DNA of 64,000 nt, taken from assembly GCF_001189295.1 (NCBI RefSeq), contig NZ_CP012159.1, positions 4,728,525-4,792,524 of the forward strand, in the 5' to 3' direction. Both the position numbers and the translations under genes were made by a program. Source of the stretch: Chondromyces crocatus. Lineage in GTDB: Bacteria; Myxococcota_A; Polyangia; Polyangiales; Polyangiaceae. How positions within the stretch are numbered: position 1 is the stretch's first letter; each line of letters opens with the position of its first letter. This document shows, piece by piece, positions 22,771 through 30,801 of the stretch. Under the pieces are notes generated by a model, which saw nothing but the letters and a program-made list of their open reading frames with translations, did not search any database and had not been told where the DNA came from.

Positions 22771-25159
22771 CAATAGAGCGTTCGCGTGTGCATGGGGGCT
22801 GCTCGCGGGTTTCGTTCCGATGGTCGTTCTGGCGCAGCCCGCACCGGGGGTGCCGCAGCCCGCACCAGGGGCGCCTGCTCCACCAGGGCCGGAGGGCGCA
22901 TCGTCTCCGGAGCGGGTGTCTGCGGAGGCTGCTGAAGAGGGAGCGGCTGGCGCGTCCGATGTGACGGAGGGCGATGCAGAGGGAGACGCCGCCGCTGCGC
23001 CCGTCGATGCGGATTCGTCCGAGCCGAGCGACGCTGGGGAGGGGGATGCGTCCGTGGACACGCCGTCCTCGGGGCCGCTGACCGTCCGGGTGAGTGGCGC
23101 GCGGCGTGGTCCTGCGCCGCGTGCCGGTGGCGATTACCAGCTCGTCGTGGGGCAGCTCATCGACGTGCCTCGCACCTCGGCGGAGCGGTTGCTCACGCTG
23201 GCGCCTGGGCTCTTCCTGGCAAACCACGGCGGCGAGGGGCACCCGTCGGCGGTGTTTCTCCGCGGGTTCGATGCAGGCGAGGGGCAGGACATCGAGTTCA
23301 CCTTGCAAGGGATCCCGCTGAACGAGCCGTCGAACCCGCACGGGCATGGCTTCGCGGACACGAACTTCATGATCAGCCGCCTTGTGGAGCGGCTGCGGGT
23401 CGTGGAGGGGCCGTTCGATGTGCGGCAGGGGGACTTCGCGGTCGCCGGGAGCGCGGAGTACACGCTGGGGATGCCGGACCGCGGCGTGGTGGCACGCGCG
23501 GGGTACGGGACGTTCAATCGGACGGAGACGACGGTGCTGTGGGGGCCGAAGGGCTTCGGCTCCGACACGTTCGTGGGCGTCGAGTGGATCCGGGGCGACG
23601 GGTGGGGGAAGAACCGGGCGCACCAGGCGGCGCGGGCCGTCGGGCAGATCGGCTGGGCGCTCGACGAGGACACGCGGCTCAAGGTGCTCGCCACGTCGTA
23701 TGCGGCCCGCTACGACACGGCAGGGGTCATCCGGCTCGACGATCTCGCGGCGCGGCGCGTCCCGGGGTGTGGCTCCGACTTCGACGAACAGTTCTTCTGC
23801 TCGTACGATCCCAACCAGGGTGGGGCGGTGCAGCGGCACGGGATCGGTGCGCAGATCGAGCGCAAGGGAGAAGACTCCGCGCTGGATGCGCAGCTCTTCG
23901 CGACCGTGAAGAACCTGCGGAGCCGCGAGAATTTCACGGGGTACGAGCTGGACGTCGGGAACAGCGGGGCCCCGCAGCGAGGAGACGGGACCGAGCAGAT
24001 CTATGACGCGGTGACGCTGGGATCGCGCGGGAGCTATACGCGCACGTTCGACTGGCTCGGGCGCAGCGATGCGGAGGTCGGCTACTTCTTCCGCCATGAT
24101 CGTGCAGACGCGACGCTGCGGCGCCTGCGGCGTGCGGATGGTGTCCCTTACTCGCGCGACTTCGACAACGGTCTGCGGATCACGAATGCTGCGGCCTATG
24201 CCTCGCTGAACGTGAGGCCGCTGCGCTGGCTCTCGCTGCGGGGTGGTGTGCGGCTCGACTCGTTCTTGTTCGGCGTGGAGGACAGGAACCAGCCCGAGGT
24301 GGACCGCTCCGGGGTGCGCGAGCCGTCCAGCTACAGCGAGGCGTTCGGCGTTGCGATCCAGCCGCGCGGGGTGGTGACGGTGATCGTCGCGCCGTGGCTT
24401 TCGTGGATGACCTCTCTGGGGCTCGGGACCCGATCGAGTGACGCTCAGGCGCTCTCCGACGGCGAGTCGGCGCCGTTCGCACGGGTGATCGCTGCAGAGA
24501 CGGCGCTGGTGACGCGCAGCGTGGGTGGAGGGCCTCTCACGACGGAGGCGCGCCTGTCGACCTTCGCGACGCGGGTGACGAACGATCTGGTCTTCGACGA
24601 GCGGCGAGGGCGCAACACGCCGATCGGGGCGTCGAGTCGCTTCGGTGCGACGATCTGGGGGCGGATCACGCACCCCGGCATCGGCTTCGATCTGGCGTCG
24701 AGCTTGACCTGGTCGGAGGCGTACCTGCCTCCGGACGACGCGAGTCCGTTCGATCTCGCGGCGGGGTCGAGGCTCCCGTACGTGCCGCGGTGGGTGTTCC
24801 GGCTCGACGCGTCGGAGCGTTACCCGTTCACGGTGCGCGGCGAGAAGCTGCGCGCGACCGCGGCCGTGGGGCTCCAGTTCGTGGATCGGCGGCCGCTGCC
24901 GTTCGAGCAGCTCGGTGCGCCCTACGCGACCGTCGACGCGGCGGCGCGGCTGCGCTGGCGGTGGTTCGAGCTGGGGGCGGAGATGACGAACCTGTTCGAC
25001 CGGAGGAACCGGGAGGTGGAGCTGAACTACCCGAGCAACTTCGCGGATCCCGAGGCGCCTGCGTCGCAGCTCCCTGCGCGCCACATCATTGCCGGTGCGC
25101 CGTTCCAGGTCCTGGGCACGCTCACTGCTTACCTCGATCACGAGGAGCCGGAGTCATGA
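22754..25159 (+). CDS. TonB-dependent receptor, candidate zinc receptor
   Basis: Outer-membrane receptor of 801 residues. The signal region is RAFACAWGLLAGFVPMVVLA, followed by an acidic Ala/Glu/Asp-rich linker (residues about 50-100) and the plug from LTVRVSGARRGPAPRAGGDY. The plug is His-rich where related metal receptors are (ANHGGEGHPSAVFLRGFDAG and NEPSNPHGHGFADTNFM), then RLRVVEGPFDVRQGDFAVAG. The barrel ends TLTAYLDHEEPES. ATG 22754 lies inside the box-3 operator; the next in-frame ATG would remove most of the signal peptide. It overlaps the next lipoprotein gene by ATGA. The zinc substrate is inferred from the operator and neighbours. Confidence 0.75.
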   Translation: MQRSCINRAFACAWGLLAGFVPMVVLAQPAPGVPQPAPGAPAPPGPEGASSPERVSAEAAEEGAAGASDVTEGDAEGDAAAAPVDADSSEPSDAGEGDASVDTPSSGPLTVRVSGARRGPAPRAGGDYQLVVGQLIDVPRTSAERLLTLAPGLFLANHGGEGHPSAVFLRGFDAGEGQDIEFTLQGIPLNEPSNPHGHGFADTNFMISRLVERLRVVEGPFDVRQGDFAVAGSAEYTLGMPDRGVVARAGYGTFNRTETTVLWGPKGFGSDTFVGVEWIRGDGWGKNRAHQAARAVGQIGWALDEDTRLKVLATSYAARYDTAGVIRLDDLAARRVPGCGSDFDEQFFCSYDPNQGGAVQRHGIGAQIERKGEDSALDAQLFATVKNLRSRENFTGYELDVGNSGAPQRGDGTEQIYDAVTLGSRGSYTRTFDWLGRSDAEVGYFFRHDRADATLRRLRRADGVPYSRDFDNGLRITNAAAYASLNVRPLRWLSLRGGVRLDSFLFGVEDRNQPEVDRSGVREPSSYSEAFGVAIQPRGVVTVIVAPWLSWMTSLGLGTRSSDAQALSDGESAPFARVIAAETALVTRSVGGGPLTTEARLSTFATRVTNDLVFDERRGRNTPIGASSRFGATIWGRITHPGIGFDLASSLTWSEAYLPPDDASPFDLAAGSRLPYVPRWVFRLDASERYPFTVRGEKLRATAAVGLQFVDRRPLPFEQLGAPYATVDAAARLRWRWFELGAEMTNLFDRRNREVELNYPSNFADPEAPASQLPARHIIAGAPFQVLGTLTAYLDHEEPES

Positions 25160-26037
25160 CGTTCGTCCGACGTTCGATGGACACACCCCGGCGAGGGCGC
25201 GGGAGGGTCTCTTCGGTGCTCCTGGGTGGGCTCGTCGCCCTCTGGGCTTCGGCCTGTGCGCCCGACACGGGAGGGAGGATGATCGGCCTCCAGATCGCGG
25301 TGCGCGCCGAGGCCGACGAAGCGCAGCCTCTGGGAAGGTTCACGACGGCGACCGGCTGGGACGTCACGCTGGACGAGGCGCTGGCGGCGGTGGGGCCGGT
25401 GTTCATCTACGAGAATGCGCCGGTCTACGCGCGCCGTGACGAGCGTTTCGCCCCGCTGCGCTGGCTCGTGCCGCTCGCGCACGCGCACCCGGGGGACAGC
25501 CATTACGATGGCGGTGTGGCCAAGGGGGAGTGGCTGGGGCAGACGATGCTGGATCTGCTCGATCCCTCGTCCTATCCCACGGTGGATGCGCCTGGCATCG
25601 CCGGTGAGGCGCGCTCGATCACGGTGCATCTCGATCCGCCGCGCTCGAGCCTCGCCGGTCGGGAGCGCCTCCGAGGGCATCAGTTCTACGTGAGCGGTGT
25701 GGCCGAGCGAGAGGGGCAGCGGGTGCCGTTCGCGGGAGGTCTGGATCTGCCCGCCGAGGGGGATCAGCGGCGGGTGCAAGGGATCCCGCTTTCCGGGGTG
25801 CTCGACGATGGGTCGAGGCTCGTGGTGGCGGTGCATCCGTCGTCGTGGCTGCGAGAGGCGCGGTTCGAGGAGCTGCTCGGTGAAGAGCCCGGGGAAGACG
25901 GGCGCTACCCCATCCCGAAGGGGAGCCAGATCGAGCGCGCCTGGTACATCGGGGCGCGCAGCCTGGCGCCGGCAGGCGTTCCAGGGTCTGCGTTCACCGC
26001 GTGGCTCGCCGAGCATGGAGAGGAAGATCGTCGATGA
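25156..26037 (+). CDS. Lipoprotein of the zinc-receptor operon, His-motif containing
   Basis: Lipoprotein of 293 residues not assigned to a named family. The signal VSSVLLGGLVALWASAC is followed by a beta-rich domain: MIGLQIAVRAEADEAQPLGR, GWDVTLDEALAAVGPVFIYE, and a His cluster LAHAHPGDSHYDGGVAKGEW (about residues 112-131), a plausible metal site. Later parts include SITVHLDPPRSSLAGRERLR and PLSGVLDDGSRLVVAVHPSS. Four-base ATGA overlaps with the TonB receptor upstream and with the next lipoprotein gene show tight coupling. It may accept metal from the receptor in the periplasm; inference only. Confidence 0.65.
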   Translation: MTFVRRSMDTPRRGRGRVSSVLLGGLVALWASACAPDTGGRMIGLQIAVRAEADEAQPLGRFTTATGWDVTLDEALAAVGPVFIYENAPVYARRDERFAPLRWLVPLAHAHPGDSHYDGGVAKGEWLGQTMLDLLDPSSYPTVDAPGIAGEARSITVHLDPPRSSLAGRERLRGHQFYVSGVAEREGQRVPFAGGLDLPAEGDQRRVQGIPLSGVLDDGSRLVVAVHPSSWLREARFEELLGEEPGEDGRYPIPKGSQIERAWYIGARSLAPAGVPGSAFTAWLAEHGEEDRR

Positions 26038-26990
26038 AGAGCGAGAACCGGAGCGAGATCCACCGGACCAGCCGGCTCCGTCGCGCCATGCGGTGCGCCG
26101 CAGGGCTCGCGCTGTCCTGCTGGGCCGTGGGTTGCGGTGGCGGCGAGGATGGCGGGACCGGTGCGCTGCGCGTGCGGATCAGCGGGGAGGGCGCCGCGCG
26201 GGAGGGGTACCCGTTCGTGAAGGAGGGGGTGGAGGTCCGCTTCGCCGACGGGTGGAGCATCACGTTCCGCAAGTACCTGGTGTCGTTCGGTGACATCGAG
26301 GTGAAGGGGCTCGACGGTGAGCCGGGGAGCAGCTCGGGGAAGCGGTACGTGGCGGATCTGCACGCCGGAGACCAGATCGCGGAGGAGATCGAGGGGCTTT
26401 CCCCGCGCCGCTGGGATGCGCTGAGCTTCAGCGTGCTGCCTGCGAGCGAGGAGAGCCTCCCGCTCGGGAACGTGTCCGAGGAGGACATGGCCCGGCTCGC
26501 GGCGGGACGGTTCACCTACTACATCGACGGCGAGGCGAGCCACCCGGAGCGGGGTCGCTTCGACTTTCAGTGGGGCCTGCAGAACCCGACGCGAAACCGG
26601 AACTGCTCCAACGGGCTCGATGGCACCGACGGCGTGATCGTGCGGCCCAACGCGACGACGGAAGCAGAGCTGACGTTCCATGTGGACCACCTGTTCTGGG
26701 ACACGCTCGGCGCGGAGCAGTCGCGGCTGCGGTTCGATCCGATGTGGGGGGCGAACAAGGACGGCGACACGACGATCACGTTCGACGAGCTCTCGGGGCA
26801 ACGCCTCGCAGATCTCACCGATCCGGAGGGCGCGCCGCTGCGCGACGAGGCAGGGCAGGCGCTGGTGTACAACCCGGGGTCGATCCCGCTGCCCGACAAG
26901 AATTTGAGGGAGTTCGTCCTGGTGTCCTCGGCTTCGCAAGCCCACCTGAACGGGCTCGGGCTGTGCTCGGTGCAGGCGCTCGCGCCGTGA
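26034..26990 (+). CDS. Lipoprotein of the zinc-receptor operon, HVDHLF motif and EF-hand-like loop
   Basis: Lipoprotein of 318 residues. The signal RCAAGLALSCWAVGC leads to a beta-rich domain starting GALRVRISGEG and GWSITFRKYLVSFGDIEVKG. Two features stand out: FHVDHLFWDTLGAEQS near residue 220, with two close His, and NKDGDTTITFDELSG near 245, which reads like a calcium-binding EF-hand loop. Ends NGLGLCSVQALAP. ATG overlaps the previous stop (ATGA). As third gene behind the receptor it is probably an envelope partner in metal uptake. I do not recognise a named family. Confidence 0.65.
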   Translation: MKSENRSEIHRTSRLRRAMRCAAGLALSCWAVGCGGGEDGGTGALRVRISGEGAAREGYPFVKEGVEVRFADGWSITFRKYLVSFGDIEVKGLDGEPGSSSGKRYVADLHAGDQIAEEIEGLSPRRWDALSFSVLPASEESLPLGNVSEEDMARLAAGRFTYYIDGEASHPERGRFDFQWGLQNPTRNRNCSNGLDGTDGVIVRPNATTEAELTFHVDHLFWDTLGAEQSRLRFDPMWGANKDGDTTITFDELSGQRLADLTDPEGAPLRDEAGQALVYNPGSIPLPDKNLREFVLVSSASQAHLNGLGLCSVQALAP

Positions 26991-27244
26991 GGGAGCTCCT
27001 GGCCGGGCGTCGAGCGTGATTGTCGCGTCGCGCCAGGCGCCCTGCGTGCGGTGTCCTCACCGGGTCACGCGCTGCGCGATGTGGCGTTGCGCATTGCAGC
27101 AGGGAGCGATCCCTCCAGCCTCCCTCTCCGTCGTCGTAGTGCCCGGAGGGGGTGGAGGAGATGTGGGCTGCGCTGGTGCGCCGGGAGGTACAGGTTCCCC
27201 TTGACCGTCCGCCGTCGCGGGTGCGACCCTCCGGCCGCGCGACC

Positions 27245-27625
27245 ATGCGAATTTTGCTTTGTGAAGATCAAGACGCCATCCGGCGCATGATCGAGGCACT
27301 GGTTGGCGCCAGCGGCCACGAGGTCACGGGTGTTCGCACCGGAGCCGAAGCCATCGAGCTGGCCCTGAAGGAGCCGTACGATGTGGTGCTTCTCGATCTG
27401 ATGCTGCCGGGCACGATGGACGGCTTCGAGGTCTGCGGGCGGCTGCGCAGCGATCCTTCGACGAAGGCGCTGCCGATCGTCATCATCAGCGCGCTCGACG
27501 ACAAGGAGTCGCGTGAGCGGGCAGAGCGTGCCGGGGCGACCGCGTACTATGCGAAGCCGTTCCGGCCGCTGGAGCTGCTGGAGTACATCGGGAGCCTCGA
27601 GCCTGCCAACCGCCCCGCGGGCTGA
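27245..27625 (+). CDS. CheY-like single-domain response regulator
   Basis: Receiver domain of 126 residues with no output domain. Acidic pocket in MRILLCEDQDAIRRM, phospho-acceptor Asp in DVVLLDLMLPG, Ser of the switch position in PIVIISALDD, and the conserved Lys in AYYAKPFRPLELLEY. Such proteins relay phosphate to other domains or act by protein contact. ATG 27245 is at the usual first residue; no strong Shine-Dalgarno is visible. It stands apart from any kinase gene in this window, so the partner is unknown. The 254-bp gap upstream shows no gene. Confidence 0.9.
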   Translation: MRILLCEDQDAIRRMIEALVGASGHEVTGVRTGAEAIELALKEPYDVVLLDLMLPGTMDGFEVCGRLRSDPSTKALPIVIISALDDKESRERAERAGATAYYAKPFRPLELLEYIGSLEPANRPAG

Positions 27626-27669
27626 CCGCGGTTGACCGCGCGTGAGGTCCGGGGCTACACCGCGGGCCC

Positions 27670-28815
27670 ATGCAGATCGGGATGCGCGGACGTTTCGCCG
27701 GGGCCGTCGTGGTGGCTTCGCTGCTCGGTCTTCTCGCCGGGTGCGACGACAAGAAGAAGCCGGAGACCCCGGCGGCCGAGTCAGGGACAGAGGAAGATGC
27801 CGGGCTGCCGGTGAACGCGGGGCGGCTGGGGGCGGCGCTCGCGTCGGCTGCGACGGTGGGTGGTCCCGCTCCGACGGCCAATGCCGCCGCGGGGCAAGGG
27901 CCGCCCGAGAACGGGATCTTCGCGCCGGGCGCGGCGGAGGCGGCGCTGCCGAAGAGCACGCCGTTCAAGATCGAGATGCTCGGAGAAGGGAGCGAGCCGC
28001 GGGTGTCGCTCGCGCCCAAGCACGACGCCAAGGCCGAGCAGAAGTCGTCGGTGATCCTCAGCCTGCGCATGGGCGGTGGCCAGGGGTTGCCCGCCCTCGA
28101 CTTCGGTCTGTCGTTCAAGGCCGACAAGCCGAAGAAAGATGCCGCTCCCGCCGAGGCGCCTTCCGGGACGGCGATGCGCGCCAAGCTGACGTCGGTGGTG
28201 CCGGCATCGATGAGCCCGGGTGGGCTGCCCAAGGAGCTGGTCGACGCGTTCAGCAACCTCAAAGGGAGCGAGATCCACTACCAGCTCGCGGCGAACAACG
28301 CGGTCAGTGAACTCTCCATCGAACTCTCCAAGGGGGCCGAGCAGGGGCTGCGCCCGATCCTGGACTCGCTGGCCGAGGTGATCGGGTTGCTCACGCCAGC
28401 GCTGCCAGACAAGCCGGTCGGCGTGGGGGCGATGTGGATGGTGACCGATCGGTTCGTGTGGCCCGGCGCGAAGATCCCGGTGTTGCGCTACCGGGTGTTC
28501 AAGATCGAGAAGATCGAGCCGAACGGCGCCGTGTCGTTCAGCGTGGATACCCGTCAGTATGCGGAGGAGGCGCTGGCGAAGCTGCCCGACGGTGCGACGG
28601 AGCGGCCCACGACGCTGGATGGCTTCGAGTCTTCGGGGAAGGGGAGTCTCGTCTGGAGTCCCACGGGCTTCGCACCGAGCCAGGGGGAGATCCGGCAGAA
28701 GCTGGGGGCGCAGTTCCTGCCGCCCAATGCGCCGCCTGGATCGACTCAGCGCGCCGTGCTGCAGTCCGAGCTCATCGGTCGCTTCCAGGTCCCTGGCGCG
28801 CCCGCGACGCCCTGA
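27670..28815 (+). CDS. Lipoprotein of unknown function
   Basis: Lipoprotein of 381 residues: MQIGMRGRFAGAVVVASLLG then LLAGC and a Lys/Glu/Pro-rich spacer. The body is amphipathic with EIHYQLAANNAVSELSIELS, GLRPILDSLAEVIGLLTPAL, and VGVGAMWMVTDRFVWPG, and later NGAVSFSVDTRQYAEEALAK. The pattern (a lipid-protein-like domain followed by ESSGKGSLVWSPTG) resembles secreted DUF6263-type proteins, but I am not certain. It lies 44 bp after the receiver gene on the same strand. Confidence 0.75.
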   Translation: MQIGMRGRFAGAVVVASLLGLLAGCDDKKKPETPAAESGTEEDAGLPVNAGRLGAALASAATVGGPAPTANAAAGQGPPENGIFAPGAAEAALPKSTPFKIEMLGEGSEPRVSLAPKHDAKAEQKSSVILSLRMGGGQGLPALDFGLSFKADKPKKDAAPAEAPSGTAMRAKLTSVVPASMSPGGLPKELVDAFSNLKGSEIHYQLAANNAVSELSIELSKGAEQGLRPILDSLAEVIGLLTPALPDKPVGVGAMWMVTDRFVWPGAKIPVLRYRVFKIEKIEPNGAVSFSVDTRQYAEEALAKLPDGATERPTTLDGFESSGKGSLVWSPTGFAPSQGEIRQKLGAQFLPPNAPPGSTQRAVLQSELIGRFQVPGAPATP

Positions 28816-28988
28816 GTTCTCTCGTCGCTTTCCTCTTTCTGCTGGGTCCGCGCGCTGCGGACGCACCGTCGCTCTCCCTGGTGTTCCCACCAGGTGGTGG
28901 CGTCGGCGCGTCGTGGCTGAGCGCCGCGGGCGCATCCCTCGTTGGCCACATCCGTGCATCACGACCAGGGCAGGGGGAGCGAAACCGT

Positions 28989-29537
28989 GTGCAGGACGTC
29001 GAGGCCACGATGGCCTCACCACCCGGCGCAACGGGCGCGGCAAGCGAGATGATGAATGAGTGCGATGAGACCGTGAGATGCAATCTCGACAGGTATCTGA
29101 GGGAGCCTGGCATCTCGGAGGGGCAGCGGCGTCGACTCCAGCTCTTCCAGACCGTGGAGAGTGGCGTGTGCGCGAAGGTGGAGCGTTTCTGTACAGAGCA
29201 CGGGATCGAGGTGACGGACCTGGCCGTTCTGCTGGTGGCGCCCGAAGCTCATCTGTTGTTCCGGAACGCTCTGCTCGCGCAGCCCGGGTCAGGCCGTCGA
29301 CCTTCGACTCCCCAGGCGAGCTTGATCCTCGGTCATCGCAGCCAGCTTCATAGCTTCTTGCGGAGGGCACTGCCGCCGAACGAGAGCGACGCGGCGGATC
29401 CGTACATGGATCTGATGACACCTGCTCCAGCGCGCTGCGTGCGCATCCTCATCATCGACGATGATTCGCTGACGATCATGAGCTACGGCACCTTCGTGAC
29501 CGTCAGCATGAACCTGGCGGAGATGCCCGACGCCTGA
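28989..29537 (+). CDS. Hypothetical protein
   Basis: Open frame of about 182 residues from GTG 28989, with GGGGGAG 9 nt upstream, or 175 from ATG 29010. Helical N-terminal half (NLDRYLREPGISEGQRRRLQ, VCAKVERFCTEHGIEVTDLA, VLLVAPEAHLLFRNALLAQP) and a C-terminal strand-like RILIIDDDSLTIMSYGTFVT. Third-base GC is good but lower than in neighbours. No signal peptide; no recognised domain. The DSLTI-type segment is too short to be a receiver domain. It is convergent with the gene at 29559. Confidence 0.5.
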   Translation: MQDVEATMASPPGATGAASEMMNECDETVRCNLDRYLREPGISEGQRRRLQLFQTVESGVCAKVERFCTEHGIEVTDLAVLLVAPEAHLLFRNALLAQPGSGRRPSTPQASLILGHRSQLHSFLRRALPPNESDAADPYMDLMTPAPARCVRILIIDDDSLTIMSYGTFVTVSMNLAEMPDA

Positions 29538-29558
29538 GCGGCGAGGCCGTACGCAGCC

Positions 29559-30689
29559 CTAGCGGCGACCCTTGGGGGTCTTCCACCGCGGCTGCAGATG
29601 GACGCGCACGATGTCGGCCATGAGGCCGAGGTGGGCGCAGTGATCGGGCTTGTCGTCGCCGGTGTACCCGCGGACGTGGAAGTCGCCGCGGTCGTAGCGC
29701 CGGATCATGTCGAGGCCGAGGACATCCTGCCGGTTCGCCTTCTTCGACTTGCCAGACAGCCGTTTGATCATGAAGTCGGCCACCTCGGTCGTCGATGCAT
29801 ACCCGGGCGGGATGATCGACGAGTGGCTGAGGAACATGAACTTTTTCTTGGCGGAGGCGCTGCGCGCGAACTCGATGAAGGGCTCGATCTGGACGACCTT
29901 CAGCGACTTCGCTTGCTCGTCGAGGTATCCAGCGTGGAGCGAGTCGAGGAGGATCACCGAGTCGACCTTCTTGCCGGCGGGCTGGCGCAGGATCTGCTCG
30001 ATGGCGCCGTAGCCGGCGCTCCACGCGGACAGCGCCAGCTTGCGGATGTGCGCGTTCTTCTTGCCCGTCTTGCTGGCCATGCCGGTCTCGATGCTGGTGA
30101 GCAAGCGTTCGAAGGTGCCAGGTGACGCGAAGGCGTTGGCGTAGGCGCCCGAGCCGATGCCGAGGTCGATGCCCACGAGCACCATGCCGTTCTCGCTCTT
30201 GACGAACTCCTTCCGGACGGCTTCGTGGCCGTGGAAGTGGATGATCACGTCGAACCCACCCGACTTGGTGAGCCCGCCCTTGTGGGGTGAGATCATCTGA
30301 CCCATCGAGGGCGCACGTGACCAGCGATCGTGGACGCCGAAGCCCGGGTCGGGCGTCATGCAGGGGTTGATGCCTCCACGGCGCGGTGGCTTGGGCGGGC
30401 CCTTGCGGCGCTTCGGGGCCTCGTCGCCGTAGGTGTCGGCGCCAGCGGGCTCGGAGAGCGGGACCGGCTCGGGGTCGGCGTTGGCGACGCGGGAGGAGAG
30501 GGCGGGGATGACGTCCTGCGCTGGCTCCGCGTCCTGCGCGGTGGCCGGGGGGCTCCAGAGCAAGCCGAGGCCGAGCAAGGAGAGGAGCGCACCTGCGCGG
30601 CGGAATCTGGCCAGCGACCAGGGGGCGCGGAGGACGGGCAGGGGGCTCCCCGGCGCGGACGTCCTGACCTGGGTCGCAGCTTCTCCCAT
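29559..30689 (-). CDS. Secreted alpha/beta-hydrolase-like protein
   Basis: Secreted protein of 376 residues. After a short N-region the signal RFRRAGALLSLLGLGLLWSP-PATAQ is clear, followed by a Pro/Lys-rich linker (PKRRKGPPKPPRRGG). The domain has FDVIIHFHGHEAVRKEFVKS (an HFHG oxyanion-type motif), LALSAWSAGYGAIEQILRQP (a SAWSAGYG nucleophile-elbow-like turn), KVDSVILLDSLHAGYLDEQA with the acid, and a late HCAHLGLM that may hold the catalytic His. These point to an alpha/beta hydrolase fold; the substrate is unknown. ATG 30689 has AAAGGAG about 8 nt upstream. The order of motifs, not alignment, supports the call. Confidence 0.65.
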   Translation of the reverse strand: MGEAATQVRTSAPGSPLPVLRAPWSLARFRRAGALLSLLGLGLLWSPPATAQDAEPAQDVIPALSSRVANADPEPVPLSEPAGADTYGDEAPKRRKGPPKPPRRGGINPCMTPDPGFGVHDRWSRAPSMGQMISPHKGGLTKSGGFDVIIHFHGHEAVRKEFVKSENGMVLVGIDLGIGSGAYANAFASPGTFERLLTSIETGMASKTGKKNAHIRKLALSAWSAGYGAIEQILRQPAGKKVDSVILLDSLHAGYLDEQAKSLKVVQIEPFIEFARSASAKKKFMFLSHSSIIPPGYASTTEVADFMIKRLSGKSKKANRQDVLGLDMIRRYDRGDFHVRGYTGDDKPDHCAHLGLMADIVRVHLQPRWKTPKGRR

Positions 30690-30801
30690 GCGCCCACTCC
30701 TTTCCATGATTCCGGCTCGGGGTCGAGTTTCTGGCAGGGGGAGGGATCCTCGGGTTCTCCTCATGCTGGAGCGCGTGCTCCAAGAGGGCGGTAGAGGCCG
30801 C

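Noticed and set aside
22739-25141. Long antisense open frame (800 codons) opposite the zinc-type TonB receptor
   Set aside because: Arises from the GC-rich third positions of the receptor gene; its predicted protein is Arg/Pro-rich with no domain, while the plus-strand frame has a signal peptide, plug and barrel.
28989-29537. Second response-regulator receiver (RILIIDDDSLTIMSYG near the C-terminus)
   Set aside because: The motif lies within 40 residues of the stop codon, leaving no room for a receiver domain, and no Lys or acceptor Asp follow.
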